Translations under genes and position numbers: made by a program
The notes under the pieces: model-generated
The model's database searches: none
The model's input: the letters and a program-made list of their open reading frames with translations, nothing else
What the model was told of the DNA's origin: nothing
Shown: in pieces, positions 48,161 through 60,600 of the stretch
Numbering within the stretch: position 1 is the first letter of the stretch
Layout: every line of letters starts with the position of its first letter
Assembly (NCBI RefSeq): GCF_954871325.1
Contig: NC_088778.1
Location: 23,855,120-23,919,119, forward strand
Length of the DNA stretch: 64,000 nt
Source of the DNA: Gordionus sp. m RMFG-2023
Taxonomy: Eukaryota > Nematomorpha > Gordioida > Chordodea > Parachordodidae
Direction of reading: 5' to 3'

Positions 48161-49543
48161 CAGGGCTGTGAACCCGAACCCTCATTTTACTGAACCCAAA
48201 CCCATCCCTTTTTAAAATTTAGGATTTATGGTTTAATAACTTTTTGAAAATATCGTATCGTCGCCTGATTATACTGTTCTTTATCCACTTTTTGAAAAAA
48301 TTGATTTTTTTTCGCAAAATGTATATTTTAAGGTCAGAATTATCGATCCCAACAATTAAAATGCTATAAATGAATCTAGATTTCCAAGGATCTCCGGTAA
48401 ATTGTACTATGTGCTTTTTTAGTGTTTTATTAAGGATTATATTCTATATCCATCCAACTAATAGGATTAATGATCATTTTATCGCCAATTAAATTGGCTT
48501 AATAAGTTTAGGCTTATTTTATTCTACATCCAAATAAGGAGAAATTGTCAAATTAGAGTGCTAAAATTTTTCCCAGAATTTATGTTTTATCTTAATTTTT
48601 TTTTTACATTATAAATTTCTTCCAACAATTGAAAAACCGATAATAAAATTCCTGTTAAAATTTATTTTTGGGAACAAATTTAAGAAAAAATGCTGATTTT
48701 ACATGGATATAGAAACATAAACCATGATTTATGAATTTGAAATTAGATTTTTATTCTATCTTCAAGACGTAGAAAACATTTACGAATTTTTGCAATTTCA
48801 AATTTTATTCTATGTCCACATCTAGGAAAATTATATTGCAATTGCTTTATGAAAATTTTTCATATATTATTTTCAGTGTGATCTAAAATAAATATAAAAA
48901 AAAATTTCTAGCTCTTACCGTTTTGAAAGGAAAGATTTAAAAAAGGCTCTCCTGTAAAGTTGCAAATGTGGAGTTAGAATAGTATAATTCCCAGGCGGAG
49001 ATTTATATAACTATATTAAAGTTAAATGTAAAAAAAAGGATGCAAATTATTTAAAACCTAACTTTTTTATTTTCAATATAGAAACATTTTTTGGTAAATT
49101 ATTTTGCGTGGAATCATTTTTATAATATTTTAGAGTACTCCATTTTATGTAAAAATTTTACCCATATATTTTGTAAAAATTTTTTAAAAATAATACATAA
49201 AAATATATATTTTATGAATAATTATTTTTGTTGGATTATTAAATTAAAAGTAAGACCAAAGAAAACGACATAATCACAAGGTAAAATATCTATATTAATT
49301 GAAAAATTGATTTTTTAATTTAACATCTCGATTTTGGAAGATATGATAATTCGCTTATTTTCTAATAAATTATTTTATGATCAAATATAGTAAAATAAAG
49401 TATAAAAACTGATGTCTCTGTTATTTTTTTAAATTTTATAAGTCTTTATTTTTCTGGATCACAGACCCTCAACCCAATCTGGTTGATAGATTTTCACTGA
49501 ACTGAACCCTTTTTTAAGAAGTAGGGTTCACATCACAGCCCTG
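48161..49543. mobile_element. Non-autonomous element with CAGGGCTGTGAACCC termini
   Basis: The left end CAGGGCTGTGAACCCGAACCC pairs with the right end GGGTTCACATCACAGCCCTG, and further ACTGAACCC/GGGTT words lie just inside. CAGGG termini are typical of hAT elements. The flanking 8-mers are A-rich and do not form a clean duplication. The 1.38-kb interior is AT-rich with no transposase; the 60-codon frame at 49091-49273 is composition-driven. Confidence 0.75.
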
Positions 49544-50271
49544 AAAATAAAACAAAGTATTTTTAAAATAGACTTGATTTTTATTTATCTGCGGAATAAG
49601 CAGTAATTAGAGCTCTACACGAACAGAGCGAATTTGACCTGTTCGAAGTCGAGCCAGACGAATTTGGACTTCTCCAAAGAGTGTCGGGCAGGATTTGCAA
49701 AAACACTCGATTCAGGGCTCTAACCTTTATTCTTGGTTCTTCACTTTTGCTCATTTTTGCTATGATGCCAGATGTTAAAAAACGAGTATAAAAGCTGCAT
49801 ATATAATTAAAATATACAATATATGAGTACCTGTCTCAAAATGGTTTCCACTAGAGTCGAAGAAAACTCTTGCGATTTCTTGCTGTTCTTTGTATTATAG
49901 AATTTTTCATAGTCAAATATTGCCCCCTTGGTCGAAAAGGCTAACCCTGCCAATTTTCTCAAAGATAGAGGATTTGGGTTTTTGGTTTGAATCTATTTTT
50001 TTTATTAAACAATAATTTATAAAACATTTTTTTGAAATGAACCATTTATAATTAAAAAAATTTCCATCTCAAGCTCATTGGCTTCACTAGACTTGAAAAT
50101 CCCAGGGGGCTCAAATTTAAAAAAAAACTGAATTTTTTAAAATATTTTTATTTAGATTTTCTAATTTTTTTTAATTTGCAGGGGCTACAGTTCCTTCGCC
50201 CTCACCCTCATAGTAGCGCTCTCAGATTAGTATATGATCATTAATTTAATCGTATCCATAGCCCTAACTAT
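49544..50271. other. Intergenic stretch with a possible small MITE
   Basis: TAGAGCTCTACACGAACAG near 49608 and CAGGGCTCTA near 49714 are partly inverted and enclose a GC-richer 115 bp, but no target duplication is visible. No gene recognised. Confidence 0.35.
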
Positions 50272-50279
50272 ATTGGTAC

Positions 50280-50429
50280 CAGAGTTGTTAAAAGATACTT
50301 TTTAAATGGATCTAGATACAGATACATCGTCTAAAATAATATCTAGATACCGATATTTTAATCAAAAATCTATCTAGATACAGATACCACATTTTTATAT
50401 CTAGATACAGGATCTAGATCCTAACTCTG
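50280..50429. mobile_element. 150-bp hAT MITE with 8-bp target duplication
   Basis: The terminal inverted repeat CAGAGTT, with partial extension, bounds a unit made of repeated CTAGATACAG words. It is flanked by a perfect ATTGGTAC duplication (50272-50279 and 50430-50437). The fragment at 39540-39630, rich in GATACAGAT words, may be a decayed relative. Confidence 0.92.
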
Positions 50430-50437
50430 ATTGGTAC

Positions 50438-51600
50438 AAATTGCTAGTTTTACCCATCCTCTAAACTAACGGTTAAATATCAAAAATAAAATTTGTTGGT
50501 GAAATGAAAGGAAATTTTACGTTATTTCAGTGTTAGTTCAATCACACTAATCAATATAAATAAAAATGCGTTCCCTTCGATAAATTCTTCAGTACTATAT
50601 ATTTCCATATCAATAATTAATAATGTTAACAATGAAATAATTTATTTAAGTTATTACATTGTGATATCCTATTTAAAATGCAGAAAATATCTAATTTTAA
50701 ATACAGCTGAATTTTTTTAAAAATTGAATGTATAGAAGAACACCATAATACGCAGTCGAAGAAATGTGAGTCAGATTTCCCTTGAATAAGAGTATCCCTT
50801 GCTACAAGGCTTATTTGACTTTTTAATGTCTTAAATATTTTAAGAATGTTTATTTCATTCTTTTTTTAAATAGCTCAAAGGAGTGACAAGAAAAATGTAA
50901 ATAATAAGATCTAAAAAAGCATGGATGACCATCCCAGGAAGGAGGGGATTTTCAAGAAGTTATATCGAAATCGACAGATCTTTTACCCTAAGTAAAATTC
51001 ATCTAGGGATCACCGTTGTCAGGCCATTATTTTTTTTTCTCCAAATTATTTATTTCTAAGATGTTGGTTAGCGATTATGATAAAAATTACAGATAAATAT
51101 TATTTCTAAAGCTATTTTAAAAAAATTATTTCTTTTTGAGCCTTATCCAGAATTCATATTTAATGTGGACAGAGGAATAGAGTATGCCTTTGAATACCAC
51201 GTTTTATATTTCTTATTTTGTCTTTATAAATTAAGGCGATGCCTGCGAAAGTGCTTATATATTTTGTGTAATAATTTGCCTTGAATCATTATGGATCAAA
51301 TATATGTAGGGCGAGATGGGTTTATTTTTAAAATATTTTTATCTAGCCGAATAACTTTGCCTTAAAGAAGTTATTTTATAAATTGCAACTTTTATGCTCT
51401 TGAGCGTTTGTCGAAAAGAAAGCTTACATAGCACGGCCCTGATTATTAAAATTGAGTTATTTTAAAATAATTTTGACCCAAAAATTAAAAATAGAAGAAT
51501 TGAATGAATACCCATGTGATTTCACAACAGGTGAATTAATATAATTCAAATTTTTAACCCCTGCCTTTATATTTATTATTTATATTACCCTTCCCAGATT
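50438..51600. other. Intergenic stretch, downstream of the apolipophorin-like gene
   Basis: AT-rich, no gene recognised. If the last intron proposed for the lipoprotein gene is real, its final short exon extends slightly below 51601. Confidence 0.4.
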
Positions 51601-54600
51601 TTAACGCCATTTTTCTTGCCTATATAAAGAAGGTAATTTGAATTCTCTATATACCTTAGTGTTCAAATAGTTGTTATTGTAATCTAATCCATAATGAGAA
51701 TCTTCGTTTAAGTTTTCGGGATATCTACTAATCACGTTATAAGTCACTCCGTTCTCCCACAGTTTTACTTTAATATTGTTGAATTCCGCCTCGTTGTATA
51801 AAAACTATCAAAAAAAATTTTTTTTTTTTTAAATAATCGATTAGACCGACCATTTATATTATTATTAACTAAAATAATCTCTTAAAATTAGTAAAAATCT
51901 TTATTATTATTACTTGTAAAACAATACCAGACTCACCTAGTTCACGATAAAATCTTAAGCAACATAAATCTTTTTTTTCTAAGTTGATGTTATGACAAAA
52001 TTCTAGGATTTAAGAATTACTTCGTCTTGGGGTGTTATTGAGATGAAAATTTTAATGGCCGACGGGTCAAATATATAGTCCTCGAGAGATCGATAAAGCA
52101 ATTTGCAATTACAAGTTGTGGTCTCAAGATTGGCGAAATTGAGAAGAGGCGTTGTTTTGGGAATATCCGCTGAAAGAGTGTTTCTTAATTATTTATAATT
52201 TCGTTACAATTTTGATTTTTTTTTAAAAGATCTACTTTTGAACTCATTTTCGCCTTTTGGAACCCATCTTATTCCCTTCTTTAAAATGTTTACTTTTTAA
52301 ATCTCTTTCAAGATCCCCAGCTGGACCCAAGTTAAGTCAAATGTTAAGAACTAGGACTAAAAAGGAAACATTTACTTTTTTAAATTAGGGTCAGTCTTGT
52401 GAGAAGGGTTAACTAATGTTGTTAAACGGCTCTATTTTGTTGATTTTTAGCCAAAATATTATGCAGGCCTCGAGATTTCGTTCATATATGTCCAAACATC
52501 TGCCATCTATGAGTAAATCTTCAGGGTTGCATAATATTTTTTGGCTAAAATATTAGGCTATCCATTTTAAAAATCGAGGCGTTTAATTATACTAGGGGCA
52601 CCCTATGCAACTCTTTGAAAAATATGATCAACGCTTTCGATTTTAATAACTAAGATATATCATTATTATATTCTTAAATCTTTAAAAAATGTGTTCAATT
52701 TTAATTGTTCATAGATCATTTTCTTAAAATTATTTGAAGACAATACAATCTTCATTTTTTTACAAATTATAAGCCAAAGTGACGATGTAAGGCTTCCCCA
52801 GAAATGTCTTATAGGTGACTATGCCAAATTTAACATCGTTATATCCTTCCTGGTGTAATCTTTCTCCCAACATTTTAAGTAGATTCTGCAATGCCAACGT
52901 GTGGTCCGTGCTTTGATTTATATTTTTATACAAATAAGAATGAATAAAAAAATAATTAATTTTATAAATTAATCCGTATTATACTAATTAATCTCCTTTT
53001 CCGGGTTAACCAGTAAGACTATTTGAATCGATTTGTTAGGACTTTCCAATTGTTGAGGTTTCCAAATATCTTCCAAATACTTGCCTTCATAGAGAACTAT
53101 AAGATATTAACCATAATTTAATGGGTATATGAAAGCATATATTTACCGCAAGCAGGATTTCTTTCCAAGTGTATGTACTTTGCCCCACACATTGTAACGT
53201 ATGCATTTAAGGCAGGGCATAGATTTTTTTTGCTTGCTATTTGATTTGAACATTGTTCTGAGAGAAGTGTTTATGAATGATAATAAAAAAAAAATTCTAT
53301 CTTTATTCAAAACCATAAGAATAGCAAAAATGAAAACATATAAATCACAACATATATTTGTAAAAATACAATTAGCCACATATTGTTCGATAGTATAATG
53401 TCTTCTCATTTCATAGATTATGTGTTCGTTTGATAATCCGTATTACAGGGTTTGCCATTGTTTTCGCACAGAAACTCTTATTATGTGGCACAAAATATGC
53501 AAAAAACATTTTTTATATTTTGTCATCATTCAATTCGAAAATCATATGAAAAAATATAAAAAGTGTAATTACCCATCGTTCCTTCGAACAAATTCTCGAG
53601 TATTTAATAAAAGTATATGGAGTATCTATAAAAATATTTTAATAAATTTATTCGCTTAAAATAATTTTATCATTGGTATTGCATAGAAATATATTATAAA
53701 ATAATGGGAATTTAAAAAAAAAGAATATCTATAAACTTATCGAATAAAAAGAAAGTTGTGATTTTTTAATAGATAAATATTCATATATATCATGTACGAG
53801 GATAATTTTGCTTTATAAGATTGTGAAAGTAATATAGAATCAAATTTTTTTATGAAGAGTTTTAACATTAATTAATTTTCTTTTCTAAAATAACCATTAT
53901 TGTGTGATTTTGAAAGCAATTAGAAATATGTTCGTTGATATAAAAAAATATTAATTAAAAAATCTAAATCGCATGTGCATGCATTTAGTTGGAACTTGTA
54001 AAGACATATAACTGATGAATATTTACTTTCTTTAAAAAAATTTTTTAAATGAATGATGAAAAAAGGAAAATAACGATTAAATTAAATAGAGTTGGCTATT
54101 CCATATCAGATATAATTAATAATTTGGACATATCCAGGCATCAGGTTAATCTTGCTATAAAAATATTTAATGATTCCGGCAAAGACTTTTCTATAATTCA
54201 GAGGAAAATCTAGTAAAATTAAAAATTTGCATATTTAATATATATTTAAGCGGAAATTGACAATTACTACATAACACTAAAAGAAAAAATAAGATTAAAT
54301 TTATCTGTTGACCTATGGTTATCAACGACAAATTAAATTTTTTCTATTCATTCAAGAGAGTTATCAACGTACCTGAGAGAAGTAATTCAAAAAAAAGAGG
54401 AACATTCATGTTAGAATATTGCAGGTTGTTAGCATTGAATTTACAATAAATTGCTATTTTTGGTAGAAACTGGGTTTAACATAGGATTTATATCTATATA
54501 TTGCTGTATTTCCAAAAAAAGAAATTCATTTTAAAATTTTACAAGGCCCGGGATAATATAATTAAATTCCAAGAATATTTGAAAGAATTATTTTATATTC

Positions 54601-57600
54601 TGATTCAAAATAATCTGACCAACTGTACTATCATTATGGATAATGTTCCATTTATCACTCAACTGTGAGATTGAATAGGTTTTTACTACTTATTCGCCAT
54701 TTTCCGATCAAAGAGATGTTTATTAAACTGAAAACTCTTGTGAGAAAAGGAGGACGAAGTAACGAAAGTGAATTGATGGATTTAATAAATTTATCAAATA
54801 CAAAGGTAAACAATAATAATTTAACATTTTGATGACATTATTGCATATTATTTTTTTTTCTCCTTTTAAATCTATAGATATCGTTTGAGGATTTTGAAGG
54901 ATATTTTTCTCAGTGGAATTTAATCCTTGTTTAACTATGACACCTATTAATTATTAAACAATATATTTTAAAAAAATTTATATTTAAATATCAAATGTTT
55001 AGCTATAAATTAATTTTTAAGATTATTTCTATTATTTTATAATACACTTTTATGCAATACCAATGATGCATAAAATTTAAGCAAATAAATTTATTTAGAA
55101 TTTTTCAATGAATAAAATATAGGTTTAATATGAAATATATTTTTTTTAAGAAATGTTCGTTTATTGTTTGAGATAACAATAAAAATAAGGGTATTTGACT
55201 TATTATTATTTTTTTTATATGATGTTAGAATTGAATGATAACAAAATATAAAATGCTATGCTGCTTACGTATTTTGTGCTCTCATAACAAGAGTTTTTGT
55301 GTGAAAAAATGGCAAACCTTAAAAGTATATATAAATTTACGTATAAATTATGGTATAATTTTAATTTTTGGGATTGTTTTTTAAAAATATTATTTTATTT
55401 TTATGGATATCTCAGTGATCAGTTACTGCTCCAGTATTATAACTTTATGATTCTTACGCAGGTCCTTAAATAAAGGATAAACAGAGATGCAAATTAATTT
55501 GATAAAATACATTTTCGATTCAGATACAAGTATTTTATTAAAAATATCAAAAAGATACAACCAACTGATGCTATATAAGAATGGTGACATAACGATAAGA
55601 GTGAAAATTGAAAGATGTATAATGCAATCAAGAGAAGTACTTAGGGAAAAATACCTCTACGAATTGAAAGATAAATGACATCAAGTTGTATAGATTATTC
55701 CTCAAGCAAAACTATCCCGTTTAGATTTTTTTTAAATTATATAAAAGTAAAACAAGCAAGCATAATATTTCGATGACTAAAAATATTCTTACGATATCAT
55801 TTTCAGCCTAAATTAGCATTAATGTCATAGGGGTAGCTTATATTACGTATTATTTTATTATCAATTATAAAATATTCTAATCTTGAACAAATAAATAATA
55901 ATTTAAGATTCCATTCAATGAAATTAAACCTTTAACATGTTCGAATAGGCATGCCTGATAGTACGGTGAAGGATCAAGGGTGCTAAAACAGTCAGAATAA
56001 CGAGAATCGGATTCAAAAGGATACAGATCATTGCATAGTTTATCTTTGGAAGTTTCTCTCATAGTTTCTATATCCTCTCTGCTCCATTCATTCCTATTAT
56101 CATAATAATTGTTCAACATTTTACAATACATCCTCTGTTCGCCAAATGTTTTAGATAAATCGTTTCCGCTATCTGGAGAATTTTTCTTACAAGACTGAGA
56201 CCCTTTGGGATCAATGTTGAAATAACCTTGAAATGTGTCCACACTTGGAACATATGAATCATCGTCTTCCGCCTCTAAATTGTTGTTACCCAATAAGCCG
56301 ACTATTTTGCCATGGTATATATGACTGATTTTAATGTAACACAAATTTTGTGTGGAATAACATCCGAATCTTAAGCCAGGGATTTTTACCTTTTTTTAAG
56401 AAGGAATGGGGGGGGGGGGTAAAGAGTAATAATATTATTTATATTATATATTAAATATTTCCATAAATTAGTTTTTTAAATTAAACACTTCCTATATTTT
56501 TATTAGATAAACTCCATTGAAAATATACCTTAAACATATTATTCGTCGAATAATTTTTTATCTATTATTCTATCGAATTATTCGAGATAATTTGATTAAA
56601 ATAATAATATTGAAAAATAATCATATATTATTAGTAGGAATATAGGATAGTGGAATAATGAAGAAACATTTTTCTAAAATTGTTGTTAAGGGCTGTTTTT
56701 ATTCGAATAACTTCATAATATAAAATTAACTTCCGATAATTGTTTTATGATGGACGAAGAAAGTATTTATTTTTATATGCAATTTATAACACATATACAA
56801 TTATAATAAACTAGTAGCCATCCCGTCAAGAAAGACGGGCGAACCAGATATTTCTCCGTCGTTTGATGGTAGAGAAATCATAAATTTTACTTTTTGCAAA
56901 AACTTTTTGTTTTAAAAATTTGTTGTTGGTATATTTGTCTTCTACATGATATGAATATTATATTGATTTTACTACATTATATATAAAAATACTATATATA
57001 TATATGCTTCTATATTATCTTACTAATAAAATTTGTTTGTCTTTTATCCATAATTAAATTTTACAAAATAAATTTAATATTCTATTTTTTTTTAATTTAT
57101 GATTAAATAAAATTTTCGAATTGAATCGAATATTCGATGAACCAAATAATCATTTTATTATTAGTACGAATACGAATAATGAATTATTCGATTTAAACGA
57201 ATACGAATAATTCCATTATTCGATTCGTATTTTTGTAGGTATAATTGAAAATAAAATAAACCAGCCAATTTTTTAAAGTAAAAGGCTTACATTACTTTGA
57301 TAAAATAATCCAGATTTACGAAGACAGAAATCCCATTTTTTTCATCGTGATAAGGTAAATTTGGTAATGCTTGTCCATCCAAAAATGTATTGTAAGAATC
57401 AATTCTCGCATTATTTATTATAATTGTTATATTATGGGATGGGGTTATAAGTGTCAGTTTATCTAACGAACCTAGTAATGCAAATGTATTGTTCTTGTAG
57501 TCCGAAGCTAATAAATATCTTTAATAAAAAAAGAAGAAGTTTATACATTATGCCTTTTGCAATATATCTTTTTTCACAAATAAATATAGAAAGGGGTGGG

Positions 57601-60600
57601 GTATTCTTTATTTTTTTTTGGGGGGGGGGGGGGCTACAGTGATAATTTGTAAACTTTAAATATTTACGTTAGAGCTTTTATATTTTTGTAATATAGAAAT
57701 GATATGGCGTTAATTGAAAATCGAAAACTTAAATCTAATAATAGCTAAAATGAAAAACTATATATTATTAGTACATCAGTCCGCCGAGATATAAATTGGC
57801 TGCACTTTGTTTTATTTTTTTCCCATTACAATTTTATTTATAATAATTTATTAAAATAAATGCAAAATAAGCCGAGGTAACTACTATAAGTCATCAGATT
57901 AATTAATATGGACACCGTCTTTATCTAATTTATTCGTGGAAATAATAATTTAATGGACATAGAATTATAAAAATAGCCCAACATTCACAACGCTTTAACA
58001 TCGGCAGAAATTAATATTCTTAAATCCAGTTTTTATTTGTAATTGGAAATGAATCCATTATCAACTCCCGACTCAAAATTTTTCAAAATTTCGAATGGAG
58101 TACTATTCTGAACCTCCGATCTATTAGAATTTGGCGGAGAGCCTGTCGGCCCAGCTCAACTCAATTGGAGGTCCATTTGGCATGACAAAAATTGCCGGCA
58201 GCGGGCGTGAGGCCAGCTTAGCAAAACGTTACGGTAAACAAACGAATAATGTCATTTTTTTCATAATTTTTAATATACAAAAAAACTCGTTAAATATATT
58301 TATTTTTTGATAAACAAAAGTGAACATTAAACCTAAATTATTTAAGGAATAGATATATTTTATAGGAAGATCGCTTTTGCTCCTCTAGTTCCTTCTTATA
58401 GTGCCTATGTTTTGCTTAGAAGTATATTACAAAAATAATTCGATATAAATATTTACAGTTTTTCATCATTTCCACATATCGGATATTTATCGTGCAGGCC
58501 ATCAAATGTAACATAATAACCATTCCCAAATATAATTGCATTGCGATAGGAGAATTTGGGACCATTTATTACCTTCGTCATACTTGTCTTTTCTAATAAA
58601 TCGAACTGATAAATGAAGAACCTATCTATTTTGACTTCAGTTAATATGGGGAAAGTCTAAAATTACAAAATATAATCACTTTGAGGTTGATATATAACAA
58701 AGTTAAACGGAAAAATATCACCAAAATAGAAAAATACAACGAAATCTGCCTAATTTGGGCAGCGTTATGACCGGATTTTTTGCCTAACTTACAGTTGCCT
58801 AATTTATGAAAACGTTTTATAATACATAATAGTTATAAGAATTTGGGGACTCATAATTTTGGTGAAATTAGGGAGTTGTTTGAATTATCAAGAGCTCGAA
58901 TTAGAGATGTTTTACTATAAATATTTTTGTCATTTAATACTCCTTAATGGTATTTTTTCCTTTTATTTTTCATTATTTTTGATTTTCTTTCTTTTTTAAA
59001 AAATCTACTTTTTGCGATCTCTTTTAATTTAACATTTTTTTAAATCTATTTTTATCATCTTTTCTCGATTTTCTTAATTTTTTTATATCGGTTCATGTTC
59101 AGTTGGCAAAAAATAATAATATCGGTTTAGTTTGAACCTTTAAACCGATTCGAACCTTTTCATATACAAAAATACTAGAATTATGGAAGGGAAAGCATAT
59201 TTTTTAAAATCAACTCATCACTAGTATCTAAAAAATAATATTTAAAGCCGTTTACAATTAAAGTACTAGATTTTCTTTTATGATTAATAACATTTCAAAA
59301 TATATATCGGTCACTCTTAGAATGTCAAATCAAATAACTTCAAAGGATTTTTTATTTTTTAATTTTTTTAAAAAAAATCAACACTTAATACTTTGAAATA
59401 AAATCCATTTTCAAATAATCAGATAATCTAAAGAATATATATTTTGAAACTTAAACTTTTTTTAAAATAAATATTATATTAAAAATGAAATACAATATTT
59501 TTCCATAAAAAGGGGGGGAGGAGGAAGGTGGTGTTAAAAAGATATATTGTTAATATTGTTTGGCCTAGAGCCATAGAACAGAAGATTGAGATACAATTGA
59601 ACCTGCATATCTCAATAGATATTTTTTGTTTAAGATACAAATTTTCTTTAGGAACTCCAGTGATCGTTATTGGTTACTACAAAACAAAACAAAAAATTTA
59701 CTATCATATTTAATAACTACTAAGTATTTTCCTTTGCATCAGAAATAGGCTGGTTAAATTATATCAGATATTGGGCCACTATTTTGAAGACCACTAAGTT
59801 TTGCATTGTAATTACAACTTTTTCTTTATCCTATCATTATAAGATTAACAAGGACAAAAAGGCAGAAATCGTATTCCACATGCATAATTATGCTCACCTG
59901 ACGAGTCAAACAATCTTACCGTTATGGTTTTAAATTTATATTAATTTTTATATTATAGATGATTTTTCATATAAATTTTAAAAAAATTTAAGGTGACTAG
60001 TGCCTGAAATTTATAGGACAGGTACTCTACATGCTAAAAAACGCGGCAAAAGTGGCTCTTATTTTACAATTAAAATAAACATAACCATCAAAAAATAGCA
60101 TTTTTACTAATTTAATACTAATTTATTATAAATATTAAGTAAAATATTATATTTTAGAAAATTAATATTTAGTTTCAACAAACATTAAAAAAAAATATCA
60201 ATTTGGATTATTGTATCTTTTTTTTAGATGCAATTATCCTTCCACTTAGCATATTTAAAACTATATCCTTATAAATATTGTATATAAAATTGATCTAACG
60301 TTAGTATTTTTAAAAACCTTGATTTCGCCGATTTTAAAAGATGGCTAAATCAATATTTTAGTCATAATATTTATTTAAACTCTTAGATTTAAATAAAAGG
60401 CGGGTGAATACATGGCGATTATTTTTCTGGCACTAGCTGTTTTCAAGAATCGGCAAAATTTAAGTTTTTAATAAAACTAATTTACTCTCTTTTTAATTAA
60501 TTTATTATATCATATTCTACTGTTATATCACAGACCAACTCGAAATCATCTTTATGGAATATGATATTTGCTACAAATTATTAAATGTAAGAAAAATTTA

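Noticed and set aside
49608-49720. 115-bp hAT MITE with TAGAGC ends
   Set aside because: The inverted ends match over few bases and the flanking 8-mers differ.
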